64,000 nt of DNA from Homarus americanus (lineage: Eukaryota; Arthropoda; Malacostraca; Decapoda; Nephropidae): NCBI RefSeq assembly GCF_018991925.1, contig NW_024736071.1, positions 12,574,282-12,638,281 of the forward strand, written 5' to 3'. Positions within the stretch are counted from its first letter, which is position 1. Every line of letters begins with the position of its first letter. Below are positions 45,290 through 56,996 of this stretch, piece by piece. Made by a program: the position numbers and the translations under genes. The notes beneath the pieces are model-generated. The model was not told the DNA's origin. It saw only the letters and a program-made list of their open reading frames with translations, and made no database searches.

Positions 45290-45595
45290 TTGTCTTTCCC
45301 TAACACTTCATCTCTCCTTCTATCTCCCTTACACCTTAATATCTCCTCTCTCTCACACACACCTACATCTCTCTCCACCCCATCTCTCATCTCTCTTCTC
45401 ACACCCCATCTCTCCTTCGTTCTCCGTCTTTCTCTTAGTCTCTCCCAATCTCTCTTTTTTTCCATCTTTATACTTCATCCTCATTTTCTTCTCTTTCCAT
45501 CTATCCCTTCATTCTCCCTTCCTTTTTTCTTCCCTCACTTCATTCTCCCTTCCTCCCCATACCCCATCTTTACCTCACAGTCTCTATACTAAGAC
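45290..45595. other. CT-rich sequence
   Basis: CATCTCTC and CACACC words. The 100-codon Ser/Leu/Phe frame on plus is composition-driven. Confidence 0.6.
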
Positions 45596-45819
45596 CTCGT
45601 GTGTGTATGTATGTATGTATTTATGTATGTATATGTGTGTGCGTGAAGTAAAACAGTCGGACAGGCCATAAACTCCCGAACTTCTTCAATCCCCCTAACT
45701 ACAGAAGGCTAAACTAATCGGGTCGTGTGTAATCTCATCTAAGCTCCTTTGAAGATCGAAGTTTGAAGAAAATCTCTCCACCCGTTCCTGAGTTACCGCG
45801 TTTACACGAAGGATGGAAC
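45596..45819. other. Spacer with small (TATG)n
   Basis: TATGTATGTATG at about 45607-45635, then unique sequence. Confidence 0.5.
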
Positions 45820-45843
45820 ACACACACACACACACACACACAC
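45818..45843. repeat. (CA)n microsatellite
   Basis: About twelve CA units. Confidence 0.95.
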
Positions 45844-46061
45844 CGAAACAACAGGTTCTGGAGTATCATGTCAGCCAATTACAAGTTTGGGTCGTGACAA
45901 CAACAACAACAATCATTACCATTCACCATTAGCCTACGTAACGCCCAATTAGGGGCTGTATATATTAGGGGTGCAGAAGGCTCCTCTAACATGGCCAATT
46001 ATTTTGATTAATAACCCTGCAAATTACAAACTAAACAAACACCAAAAAACCCATGTGGGTG

Positions 46062-46062
<1 letters not shown>

Positions 46063-46103
<41 letters not shown>
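46063..46103. repeat. (CA)n microsatellite
   Basis: About twenty CA units. Confidence 0.97.
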
Positions 46104-46104
<1 letters not shown>

Positions 46105-46430
46105 ACTTCCCCTAACGCTCTGACCTTGACCTAACTGTAACACGTTGCAACCAAAGTTTAATTAGCAAGACCTTTGTCACAGACAGAGTTTGAACAAGAG
46201 CGACGATTTTTTTTCTTTTAGTTTTAACACACACACACTCACACCTCTTACAATATCCTTTTCGCTCTGATCTGGAGGAGGAGGAGGAGAAGGCCTAAGT
46301 AAACAATATCATGACACACACACACAAGACGCTGTCTAGTCACACTTCCTGATAACCCTCGCCCTCCGCCCGTCCTTTCACTTGTCCGCTCCTTTTTCCA
46401 TCCATGGTCCTGTTTCTCTGTATGTTCGTG
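46104..46430. other. Unique sequence
   Basis: Small CA and GGA patches; no gene recognised. Confidence 0.5.
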
Positions 46431-46439
46431 AATCCCTCC

Positions 46440-46720
46440 TTCCATCAATCCATTCATCCATCCATCCATCCGTTTCTCTGTACGTCCATCCATCCATCCA
46501 TCCATCCGTTTCTCTGTACGTCCACGTCCATCCATCCATCCATCCATCTGTTTCTCTGTACGTCCATCCATCCATCCATCTGTTTCTCTGTACGTCCATC
46601 CATCCATCCATCTGTTTCTCTGTACGTCCATCCATCCATCCATCTGTTTCTCTGTACGTTCGCCAATCCTTCCATCTCTCCGCTCGTCCATAAATCCATT
46701 TGATCTTCCATATGTCCATC
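46440..46720. repeat. CATC-based ~36-44-bp higher-order minisatellite
   Basis: CCATCCATCCATC runs alternate with TGTTTCTCTGTACGTC to give a two-level repeat, about seven copies. The minus DGWMDGRTEK-like frames are artefacts. Confidence 0.95.
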
Positions 46721-47160
46721 CAATCTCCTCGGTTTATATCTTTACCCACCCACCCGTCCGTCCGTCCGTCTACAACACGTCGTAAAGTAGCCTGGCCAAC
46801 CGAGGAAGCTGAGCATATCTTGATGAAATCTGGTCTATGGTCTTCCTGTGTGATGATGACGAGGCGTTGGGGCCGAGATGGTGACTGTCCTTAAATTCCC
46901 TTCACGGGGTTTTAGGGGTAGGGGAGGGGAGGGGGGGGTCAACTGCCCTATATTCCCTGAACGTTACATATTACCATCACTTCTCTCAACACAAACTAAG
47001 TGACTCCAAGAAATCCTTCACCAGTAAAAAAAATAAAAAATAAATAAAAATGAATAAATCTTAAGACGACTTGAGTGATCTATCATGCGAGAGTCGATAA
47101 AGTCAAGACTGAATATAAAGGATGATTCGGGGAAAGACTGTGAAGACGTTGTGCTTTTAG
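46721..47160. other. Unique sequence
   Basis: A short CCGT run at 46757-46770 and a G-run at 46920-46938; no gene recognised. Confidence 0.5.
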
Positions 47161-47164
47161 AGAC

Positions 47165-47500
47165 TAGGTTAAGGTTAGGTTAAGGTTACGTTAGGTTAGG
47201 TTAAGGTTAGGTTAGGTAAGGTGGTAAATTTCAAGCTAAAATAAGCTGGTGGCCAATCTTCATGTGATCCAAGGCGAGAAAAGAAAATATATATTGTACA
47301 TACCAGTGTAAGTGTATTTCACAGTTACGGCAAATCCAGATAAAGCTTTTAACAACAATATTACCCGGAAAGTAAAACACTGATGACAACATTATCCGAA
47401 AACAATAGAGAAAACCGCCTCGTACTGAAGCTCTCGAGTTACAAATATGAAGGAAACTGGTGGAGGCATTGTCCGGATATTGGCAGGACATGATGACTCC
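47165..47500 (+). repeat. TTAGG-like tract plus dispersed module copy 4 and body
   Basis: AGGTTAAGGTTAGGTTAAGG (47165-47222) is followed by AAGCTAAAATAAGCTGGTGG and CCAATCTTCATGTGATCC ending at 47270. The next 190 bp show loose colinear similarity to 22290-22400. The minus translation of both copies contains LDHMKI followed by RH or GH. Confidence 0.7.
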
Positions 47501-47529
47501 TCTTAGAGACGGTAAAGAGAGGTGTTAGT

Positions 47530-47935
47530 TTCGTGAACCGCCCCAAGGATCCGTCACTCCCCAACATCACCCTGACACGACCTCAACACCTCCCCAACAT
47601 CTCCCCGACATATACCTTCCCAACACCTTCCCATCATCACCCTGACACCATCTCAACACCTCCCCAAACCTTCTAAACACCTCCCCATCATCTCCCCGAC
47701 ATATACCTTCCCAACACCTCCCCATCATCACCCTGACACCATCTCAACACCTCCCCAAACCTTCTAAACACCTCCCCATCAACTCCTCAACACCTTCCTA
47801 CCACTTCCTTAAAACCTCCCCAGCACCTCCCCGACACTTCCTTAATTAACACCTCCCCATCATCTCAAAGCCTCCCAAGCACCTCCCCGACACCTAAACA
47901 CCTCCCCAACACCACCTCAACACCTCCCCAACACA
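47530..47935. repeat. Degenerate CACCTCCCCAACAC array with duplicated block
   Basis: CACCTCCCC words every 10-20 bp. A larger block (TCTCCCCGACATATACCTTC... CACCATCTCAACACC) is duplicated at about 47600-47660 and 47690-47750. Confidence 0.92.
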
Positions 47936-48039
47936 GGAACCACACTTTGGGAAGAGGTATCCTCGTCACTAATGATATGTATCTAAAAATTAATAACTTG
48001 TAGTAATTAAAAAGAGATGATTAATAGAATTACACTAAG

Positions 48040-49645
48040 GTGAGGGAGGGGGTAAGGATGCGGGAGGGGTAAGGGATGTGGAGGGGGTAAGGATGGAGGG
48101 GTAAGGATGCGGAGGCAGATGCGGGAGGGGTAAGGATGGGAGGGGGTAAGGGATGCGGGAGGGGTAAGGATGTGGAGGACAGGAGGGGTAAGGATGAGGG
48201 ACGGGGGTAAGGATGAGGAGGGGAAGGACGAGGGAGGGGGTAAGGATGGAGGGAGGGGTAAGGATGAGGGAGGGGTAAGGATGAGGGAGGGGTAAGGATG
48301 GTGGTGTGATGAGAGGGGTAAGATGAGGGAGGGGTAAGGATGAGGGGAGGGGGGTAAGGGATGAGGGAGGGGTAAGGATGAGGGAGGGGGGGGTGGGTGG
48401 GGATGTGGGAGGGAGGGGGTAAGGACAGGGAGGGGGTGGGGATGAGGGGAGGGGGGTGATGAGGGAGGGGGTAAGGATGAGGGAGGGGTAAGGATGAGGA
48501 GGGGTAAGGATGAGGGAGGGGGTAAGGATGAGGGAGGGGGTATGATGGGGAGGGGTAAGGATGGGGAGGGGGAGGATGGGAGGGGGTAAGGATAATAGGG
48601 GAGGGGGTAAGGATAATAGAGGGGGGTAAGATGAGGGAGGGGGTAAGGATGGGGGAGGGGTGGGTAAGGATGGGGGAGGGGTGGAAGGATAATAGAGAGG
48701 GGGTAAGGATGGGGAGGGGGTAAGGATGGGGAGGGGTATGATGGGGGAGGGGTAAGGATGGGGAGGGGGGTAAGGATGGGGAGGGGGGTAAGGATGGGGG
48801 GAGGGGGTAAGGATGGGGAGGGGTAAGGATGAGGGAGGGGTAAGGATGAGGGAGGGGTAAGGATGAGGAGGGTGGGTAAGGATGAGGAGGGGTAAGGATG
48901 AGGAGGGGTAAGGATGGGGAGGGGGTGGGAGGATGAGGGAGGGGGGTAAGGATGAGGGGAGGGGTAAGGATGAGGGAGGGGGGTAAGGATGAGGGAGGGG
49001 TATAGATGAGGGAGGGGGAGGATGAGGGAGGGGTAAGGATGAGGGAGGGGTAAGGATGAGGGAGGGGGGTAAGGATGAGGGAGGGGTAAGGATGTGGGAG
49101 GGGTAAGGATGAGGGGAGGGGTAAGGAGAGGGAGGGGGGTAAGGATGAGGGAGGGGGTAAGGATGAGGGAGGGGGGGTAAGGATGAGGGAGGGGTATGAT
49201 GAGGGAGGGGGTAAGGATGAGGGAGGGGTAAGGATGAGGGAGGGGTAAGGATGAGGGGAGGGGGTAAGGGATGAGGGAGGGGGGCAAGGATGAGGGAGGG
49301 GAAGGATGAGGAGGGGGTAAGGATGAGGAGGGGTAAGGATGAGGGAGGGGGGAAGGATGGGGAGGGGTGATGGGGAGGGGGGTAAGGATGGGGAGGGGGT
49401 AAGGATGGGGGAGGGGGTAAGGATGAGGGAGGGGGGCAAGGATGGGGGAGGGGGTAAGGATGGGGAGGGGGTAAGGATGGGGGGAGGGGTAAGGATGGGG
49501 GGAGGGGGTAAGGATGGGGAGGCAAGGATGAGGGAGGGGGTAAGGATGAGGGAGGGGTAAGGATGGGGGAGGGGGTAAGATGGGGGAGGGGTATGATGAC
49601 GGAGGGGGTAAGGGTAATAGAGGGGGTAAGGGTAATAGAGGGGTA
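48040..49645. repeat. 1.6-kb GGGTAAGGATGAGGGAGG array
   Basis: About 90 imperfect 15-19 bp units with frequent single-base G indels. The 496-589 codon frames on minus are Pro/Ser/Leu/Tyr repeats in all three registers and are not genes. The many 1-bp G-run changes may partly reflect sequencing error. Confidence 0.97.
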
Positions 49646-49710
49646 AGGATGAGTGAAATAAATACGATGGGAGGAGATATGATGAAGAAGGACATAAGGA
49701 GAGACAGGGG

Positions 49711-49717
<7 letters not shown>

Positions 49718-49769
<52 letters not shown>
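49718..49769. repeat. (GA)n microsatellite
   Basis: About 26 GA units. Confidence 0.98.
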
Positions 49770-49771
<2 letters not shown>

Positions 49772-49970
49772 GCTTTATGGCCACATATTCCATTACCACA
49801 CTACCACACCGTCACACTTCACCCTAACCGTAACAAAGCCACTTATTGTTACTGTTGCAGGCTCATCTTCCTTCTTACACACGCGCTTATGTTGCACCCT
49901 CTGCAATGAAAACCATGCAACGAGGGAACCTTTTCAACACGTACCAAGATAACAGGAGGAAGCGAAACCC
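49770..49970. other. Unique spacer
   Basis: No gene recognised. Confidence 0.4.
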
Positions 49971-50995
49971 CGGGTTGTTATGCTCAAGCAAGGGTAGACA
50001 GCAGAGACAGTCCTGGGTTGTTATGCTCAGTTGGAAGGGTAGACAGTGAGACAGTCCTGGGTTGCTTATGTTTCGCTAAAGGGCAGACAGTGAGACAGTC
50101 CTGGGTTGTTATGTTTGCTAAAGGCAGACAGAGACAGTCCCAGTTGTTATGCTGCTAAAGGGTAGACAGTGAGACAGTCCTGGGTTGTTATGCCTGCTAA
50201 AGGGTGCAGATGTTGGACAGTCCCAAGTTAAGTTCAAGGAAGGGTAGATAGTGAGATGTCCTGGGTTGTTATGCTCGCTAAAGGGTAGACAGTGAGACAG
50301 TCCTGGGTTGTTATGTTTGCCAAAGGGCAGACAGTGAGACAGTCCTTGGGTTGTTATGCTCTGCTAAAGGGTGCAGACAGTGACAGTCCTGGGTTGTGCT
50401 CAAGAAGCGGTAGACAGTGAGGCAGTCCTGGGTTGTTATGTTGCCAAAGGGTGAGACAGTGAGACAAATCCCTGGGTTGTTGGTGCCTGCTAAAGGGTAG
50501 ATAGTGAGACAGTCCTGGGTTGTTATGTGCTCAAGCAAAGGGCAGACCGTGAGACAGTCCTGGGTTGTTATGTCACAAAGGGTAGACAGGACAGTCCTAG
50601 TTGTTATGCTCGCTAAAGGGTAGACAGTGAGACAAGTCCTGGGTTGTTATGCTCGCTAAAGGGTAGACAGTGAGACAGTCCTGGGTTGTTATGCTCGCTA
50701 AAGGGTAGACAGTGAGACAGTCCTGGGTTGTTATGCTAGCTAAAGGGTAGACAGTGAGACAGTCCTGGGTTGTTATGCTCGCTAAAGGGTAGACAGTGAG
50801 ACAGTCCTGGGTTGTTATGCTCGGTAAAGGGTAGACAGTGAGACAGTCCTGGGTTGTTATGCTCGCTAAAGGGTAGACAGTGAGACAGTCCTGGGTTGTT
50901 ATGCTCGCTAAAGGGTAGACAGTGAGACAGTCCTGGGTTGTTATGCTCGCTAAAGGGTAGACAGTGAGACAGTCCTGGGCTGTTATGCTCGCTCA
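49971..50995. repeat. 42-bp satellite-like array, ~24 copies
   Basis: TGGGTTGTTATGCTCGCTAA plus AGGGTAGACAGTGAGACAGTCC (written in two parts; 42 bp in all). From about 50640 to 50990 the copies are nearly identical. At 50040-50600 they carry many indels (lost AGTG, extra G, GCTC to GC). Confidence 0.96.
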
Positions 50996-51640
50996 GTGGA
51001 CCATTTTAGTAATATAGGGAGGGATTCTTGGGTTATCATGCTCGTTGAGTGGCACCGTCACGCCAAGTTGTTAAGGAATTGCCGAGTCACTGAGCTCACT
51101 GAGATGAGAGAAATAGAAGGATAAAACAGTTATTGAGCTGAATAAGTTTTGCTGGGTATTATAATATTATTATTCTCGCCGAGTTGTACTAATATTATGA
51201 GCAGATATTACAGTTTTTATTATGCTCGCTTATCACTGGGCCATTATACCAATCAGTTAACACTTGGTTATGGTGCTCGTTGATAGACACGACTTGAATA
51301 TTACACTCGCTGAGATATATCACACACTTATTACGCTCACTGAGAGGTACCGTGTGCTTACGATACTGATTGAGACACATCACCTGGTTAATGTGCTCAC
51401 TGAGTGGTTTCAATTAGCTATTATCCTCGCTGAGTGGTTCTACATTGTTTTGTTCATTGGGTAGCCCAGTTGTATAGAAAGCTCACTGAGTGCTATCGCT
51501 TTGGTCTTATACTCAATGAGCTACATCCCTTGTTTATCAAGCTCGATGGTTGGCAACCCCTAACTGCTATGCTCACTGGGTGGCGCCACTTGGTTATTAT
51601 GCTTGCTGGGTGGCACCACTTGGTTATTATGCTCCCTGGG
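50996..51640. repeat. Diverged ~30-bp array related to the 42-bp repeat
   Basis: Units such as TTATTATGCTCACTGGGTGG plus CGCCACTTGG keep the TTATGCTCGCT core of the left neighbour but lose the GTAGACAGTGAGACAGTCC half. Copies are diverged in the middle (51050-51500) and again regular at 51560-51640. Confidence 0.85.
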
Positions 51641-51864
51641 TGGCACCATGGTGGTCCGGCCCTCAATGATCGCATTAAAAAGGATCACAGTGTCAAAGTT
51701 TTGTGATAAATTACCCGGAACGACCTACACACGGCGTCATTTTCGCAGTGCTCCACGCCCTTCACGCCCTGATGGAGTTGTCATTCCCAATGCCCTTCTG
51801 GCATCATCATTCCCCACACCCTCCCGACGCTGTCATTCCATTTACCCTAGAGAAAGACAAAGCG

Positions 51865-51868
<4 letters not shown>
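51641..51868. other. Unique sequence
   Basis: Short CCCTTCTGGCATCATCATTCC-like tandem near 51755-51830 (CACGCCCT, CCCGACG words); no gene recognised. Confidence 0.4.

Positions 51869-51901
<33 letters not shown>
51869..51901. repeat. (GT)n microsatellite
   Basis: About 16 GT units. Confidence 0.96.
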
Positions 51902-51903
<2 letters not shown>

Positions 51904-52039
51904 TTGCTAAACATCCATCTTTAGGTCTCTCTAATTATCTTCATTTCCTGGGGTTCCTCCTCCCCCTCCCCCCACTAGTTGAGGGCAGTTCACGGACCAC
52001 CTTAAGATAGCCTCCCCAAGCTTATCTCCCTCTATGATT

Positions 52040-52325
52040 AACCACCCTAAAGATAACCTAACCTCACGCTAACCTCACCTAACCTAGCGCAAGTCTAAGT
52101 TTACTTCAACCAAATCTAACCTAATCTAAACTAAACTAAAACTAACCTACTCGAACCTAATCTAAGCCAACCTAAGTTTACTTAAACCAAACCTAACCTT
52201 CCCCTAATCTAATCAAACGTTAACCTATGCTTACTTAAACGTAATCGAACCTAACCCACTCAATTAGCGCCAGGGCGTTTAATCATCAGTGAAATAAGTT
52301 GGTGGGGCTAATCTTCGGGTGATCC
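52040..52325 (+). repeat. Degenerate CCTAA tract with dispersed module copy 5
   Basis: AACCTAACC/AATCTAACC words (52040-52260) precede GCGTTTAATCATCAGTGAAA, then GTTGGTGGGGCTAATCTTC and GGGTGATCC ending at 52325. Confidence 0.75.
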
Positions 52326-53413
52326 TTTTCTATAAATTACACTAAACAAAACATCCCCAGTGTTACCTTCGGCGCCATTTCAACCAATTGTGTTGTGGCT
52401 TTTGAGATGTGTGTCAATGTGCTTCGTTCTTTATAACTCTTAGATAGGAGAGAAAACACAATTCACCAAACTATCCTTTGAAACTCTGTCTATCTTGAGT
52501 CTGGAAAACTTCGACGCGCTTTTTTTTCTCCAGTTACGAGAGAAATTAACCTAAGACCTTTTCAGAATCTAACTTTGTGTCGGGGTCTCAAGGGTGTGGC
52601 AGCTACATGCGTCCATTATAATTCCTCCCAAGAAGCAAGTTTAACACAAGTACTACTACTACTTTTTTTAACGGGGCCTCCAGCCTACCCCCAATAGCCA
52701 CACCTTCGCCGCCATTTTATTGCCTTAAAATTATATATCCCAACACAAAAATAACTACCCTATCTGTGTTGAGTTAGTTAAGCTGCAGATCTATGCGGCT
52801 ACTACTATTACTACTACTACTAATAAGAATAATAATAGTAACAATAATAATCCATCACACGGCTGCTGCACCTCGCTGCCCTAATGAGCCTATTATAATC
52901 TAATATTTACCTGTATATTAAGCTACATTATTTACAAAAGTACATTGAAAATTTTTGTATATGAATTTTAAATCACTTAAAAATATTATAGAAAATACAT
53001 AGTTGTAAATTAGGAATATTATTCCCCAAATTAACAAGTAACCTTCACTTGTATGTATATTATTTAGTGTGACCAAATAAATAACAATTACAATGAAGTG
53101 GTTGTTCCGAAGAAGAAAAATACAACAAGAAAACCTGTCCAGAGATTACAGACCAATCCCTCGCCATCATCACGACCCCGCCCCCTCCAAGGGTACGCAA
53201 GATTAAAGACGCTGATTGGCTATTTCAGGCCCTCGTTTATGTAGGATATGGGAGCTTAACGTTGATTGGTTGTCACTTAATATGCTAAGAGCCAAGGAAA
53301 ATTATTCCATGTGCGAGTAATAATTATTGACTTCTAATAATAATCGAAGTTGTTTTTTCGTTATTTTGACTCATACATAGTGGTGTATATGTTACTTTTC
53401 ACTGGGCAGTTCT

Positions 53414-53417
<4 letters not shown>
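52326..53417. other. AT-rich unique sequence
   Basis: (ACT)/(AAT) patches at 52650-52665 and 52800-52850. Two CCAAT-type words in inverse orientation (GATTGGCT, GATTGGTT) at 53213 and 53264. No gene recognised. Confidence 0.5.

Positions 53418-53456
<39 letters not shown>
53418..53456. repeat. (CTAT)n tetranucleotide
   Basis: About ten CTAT units. Confidence 0.97.
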
Positions 53457-53674
53457 GTCTGTTTGCCCAATTATCTATCCCCGTATCCATTTCACAGACA
53501 GACAGAAGCAGTTACACCATGTCAATCCAAACATTTATCCTCCTTCCCCCTAATCCCCTTCATCATCATCCCCCCCCCCCTCTCCGCCCCTCTCCCACCC
53601 CTCAGGATAAAGTCTCAATCCAGGATTCCCAAGTAGTCGAGGTCAATACTGTATCCCCACAACAACAAACACAA
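53457..53674. other. Spacer with C-run
   Basis: Unique sequence with a homopolymer C tract at 53571-53580; no gene. Confidence 0.5.
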
Positions 53675-54336
<662 letters not shown>

Positions 54337-54376
54337 TACATACATACATACATACATACATACATACATACATACA
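54337..54376. repeat. (ACAT)n tetranucleotide
   Basis: About ten CATA units. Confidence 0.97.
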
Positions 54377-54584
54377 CACACACGTACCCCAACACCCACT
54401 CACATACTCCTCCCCACCACACCCATGTATATCCCAACACCCACACCCACAAATTTCACACCAACGCGTCATTGACCATCCTCAGTAACAAGCGGATCGG
54501 GAAGACGGTTCCAATAAACAATAAGTTACCCCACACAAATTTGTTTCCCCTTGTGTCCAGGCTTCAACGTCCTCCATATGTTAG
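54377..54584. other. Spacer with CACCCA words
   Basis: ACACCCACACCC-like patch at 54390-54455, then unique sequence; no gene. Confidence 0.4.
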
Positions 54585-55040
54585 CGGAGGAGGAGGAGGG
54601 GGGAAGAAGAGAAGGAAAAGAGGCGAATGAAGAAGAGAAAGCGGAGGAGGAAGATGAAGTGGAAGCGGAGGAGGAAGAGAGAAAAGCGAAAGAGGAGGTG
54701 GAAGAGGCAGAAAAGGGAGCGAAGGAGGAAGAGGTGGAGTGGGAAGAAGATAAAACGAAAGAGGAAGCGAAAGAGGAAGCGGAGGAGGAAGAACCGGAGG
54801 CGAAGGAGCGGAAGAAGTGGGAGAAAATGAGGAGGAGGAGGAGGAGGAGGAAGAGTTGGTAGAGGCAAAAGAGGAAGCGGAAGAATAGAAGGAAGAAGAG
54901 AAGGAGGAGGAAGAAGGGGGAGAGGAGGGAGAAGCAGAGGAGGAGGAGAAAGAAGGGGAAGAGGTGGGAGAAGCAGAGGAAGAGGAGGAGTAGGAGGAGG
55001 AGGAGGAGGAGGAGGAGGAGGAGGAGGAAGAAGCGGAAGA
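54585..55040. repeat. GGA/GAA trinucleotide-rich purine tract
   Basis: GAGGAGGAAGCGGAAGAGGA-type sequence ending in a pure (GGA)n at about 54988-55028. The acidic Glu/Lys frame at 54551-54862 resembles charged low-complexity protein but lacks any flanking domain. Confidence 0.93.
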
Positions 55041-55237
55041 GGAGATGGTCAGTGAGTGAGCAGGTGGATCTATCAGCTACATATCGATAACACACCCTGG
55101 GCTGCACCTCGTCACCACCACCACAATAAACGTACGTATACCGTTTCTCCGTTACCATGTGGTGGGTGGTGAAGGAAGGGGCGATGAGGCAGACAGACCT
55201 CGTGTTTACGCCGGGGTTCGAAATCTGAGTCGTCTAT
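55041..55237. other. Unique sequence with a tRNA B-box-like word
   Basis: GGGGTTCGAAATC at 55213-55225 resembles a pol III B box but no convincing A box or tRNA fold is found. Confidence 0.3.
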
Positions 55238-55238
55238 A

Positions 55239-55281
<43 letters not shown>
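55238..55281. repeat. (CA)n microsatellite
   Basis: About 21 CA units. Confidence 0.97.
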
Positions 55282-55283
<2 letters not shown>

Positions 55284-55948
55284 AATTGTACAAAAACTCA
55301 TCTTGTAAACAGAGGAAAGAGTGTACTCGACCGATCAGCCTACTTGATAATATTGGTAAACATCTGAGGGACAATAGCTACAGCAATAAACAAAAACAAA
55401 ATAAGATTTACAAATAAAAATAACTCCTAAAATTTGTATGGTAAATATACAAGTTCAACATGACTTCCTTTTGTAGTTCTGCAGATTTTCAAAACGGTAT
55501 TCTGTTTCTTTCCATACAGTTCAAAGCATATCATACAGAACATTTTCTAACAGCCTCGCGTATCATTTCCTTCAACATTTCCAAAAGTGTTGGCACTGAT
55601 TTAGCAAAAATAGCAAAAAGTTGATTTGTTTTTACATAATCACAGCCAAAAAAAAAGTAGTGCTTTTTCCATCATAAATGTTTTATGTTGGGAAAATCGT
55701 TATTATAATCAGCTGGAACGGTCCATCTACCCGCTGGGGACACCAAAACCTTGTGTATATATCTGGGAAACTCTGGCACACGAGACTATCAGAGGAAGTG
55801 AGGCAGGAGGAGGAGGAGGCAGGCTCATGTCAACAAGTGGAGGCGGGGGGAGGGGAGGTCCTCGAGAGGCGCAGACACTACCACCATCTACCCTGACAGT
55901 GTCCACACAACCCCATCCTGCCATCTGAGCGCGCGAGCACACACACAC

Positions 55949-55950
<2 letters not shown>
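55282..55950. other. Unique sequence
   Basis: Frames up to 101 codons at 55626-56032 lie on both strands over a GGAGGA patch; no recognised domain. Confidence 0.4.

Positions 55951-55979
<29 letters not shown>
55951..55979. repeat. (CT)n microsatellite
   Basis: About 14 CT units. Confidence 0.96.
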
Positions 55980-55981
<2 letters not shown>

Positions 55982-56050
55982 GTCACTAGCAGGGTCATCT
56001 ACAGTATTCAATAATAATAATAAAGTCATCATTAAAGAATTCGAGAATTC

Positions 56051-56115
56051 GGATCATCTGACGATTAAACGCCCAACCGCTGCATTAGGGAGTTGAGTTA
56101 GGTTAGGGTAGGTTC
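56051..56115 (-). repeat. Dispersed module copy 6 (internally deleted) with TTAGG patch
   Basis: On the minus strand, AACCTACCCTAACCTAACTC is followed by GGGCGTTTAATCGTCAG directly joined to ATGATCC. Compared with copy 5 the ~29-bp middle is missing, but the GCGTTTAATC start and the TGATCC end are kept. Confidence 0.7.
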
Positions 56116-56290
56116 CATCAATACACTCATACAATACATCAATACACTCATACAATAACAAACTCACAATTACGCATAAAACATTAAATACACAAATACT
56201 CATACAATATCTTATACAATATTATATATACACACAAAACGTCAATTGCACGCACATAAAGAAGCAGTAGAGATAAGTCTACAAAACAAA
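56116..56290. other. AT-rich spacer with CAATACACTCATA repeat
   Basis: CAATACACTCATACAATA occurs twice and decays; no gene. Confidence 0.5.
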
Positions 56291-56292
56291 GG

Positions 56293-56347
56293 ACATACAT
56301 ACATACATACATACATACATACATACATACATACATACATACATACA
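56293..56347. repeat. (ACAT)n tetranucleotide
   Basis: About 13 CATA units. Confidence 0.97.
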
Positions 56348-56640
56348 GGATGATGAGGAGTGTGTGCGGGGGCGTGATCAATGACTAAGAAAATCAGCCC
56401 GGATACACGTGTCCTCCTCCACCACCTTCTACGATTTATGGACGAGCGAGGATGTGAGGTCCAGATTTATTGCCTCAACTCCGTAAGGTGATAAAAAAAT
56501 ATGTTGAAGGTGAGGTGGTAGTCAGAATTTACTGGCCAATGTAAGTGATGGGGGAAACTGTGAGTGAATGAGTGAGTGAGTGAGCAAGCGAGTGAGTCTA
56601 GCTAATTGTCATGATGACACTAGCCATCCTTGAACCACCA
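56348..56640. other. Unique sequence with (GAGT)n
   Basis: GAGTGAGTGAGT at 56562-56598; no gene recognised. Confidence 0.5.
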
Positions 56641-56835
56641 ATACCTTACTCACCACCACCACCATCATCATAGTCACCACCAATACCATCACCACCAACC
56701 CTCTACTACGACTACCACCATCATATTCATTACCGCCACTACACTCTCCAACACTACCTACTACACCAGCTTCATTAACACTATCACCTCCTCCACCATC
56801 ATCCTCTACCACCACCACCAATCAAGTCTCTCTCT
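56641..56835. repeat. (CAC/CAT)n imperfect trinucleotide tract
   Basis: CACCACCACCATCATCAT-type words with interruptions. The His/Thr frame is an artefact. Confidence 0.85.
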
Positions 56836-56996
56836 CTCTCACCTACTGTAGGTCCTCACCCAGATAACACAACAACTGATCCGAAGATTTCCAATATCTG
56901 GACTGACTGGTTCCTTCAGGGGGTCACTGAAATGAGTCGACCCCCCTCTCGAACTACATTTCGAAACTCTTCCTTCATTTACGGCTCCCGGTCACT

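Noticed and set aside
48007..49799. Open frames of 496-589 codons on minus
   Set aside because: All three minus registers are open with Pro/Ser/Leu/Tyr repeats because the 15-19 bp unit lacks stop codons. No domain and no start context.
49971..50995. CRISPR-like array
   Set aside because: Units are contiguous with no unique spacers, and the context is eukaryotic; it is a tandem repeat.
54551..54862. Acidic Glu/Lys-rich frame on plus
   Set aside because: Resembles charged coiled regions but is a GGA/GAA trinucleotide tract with no flanking domain.
55213..55225. GGGGTTCGAAATC as a tRNA or SINE B box
   Set aside because: No A box at the right distance and no cloverleaf could be drawn.
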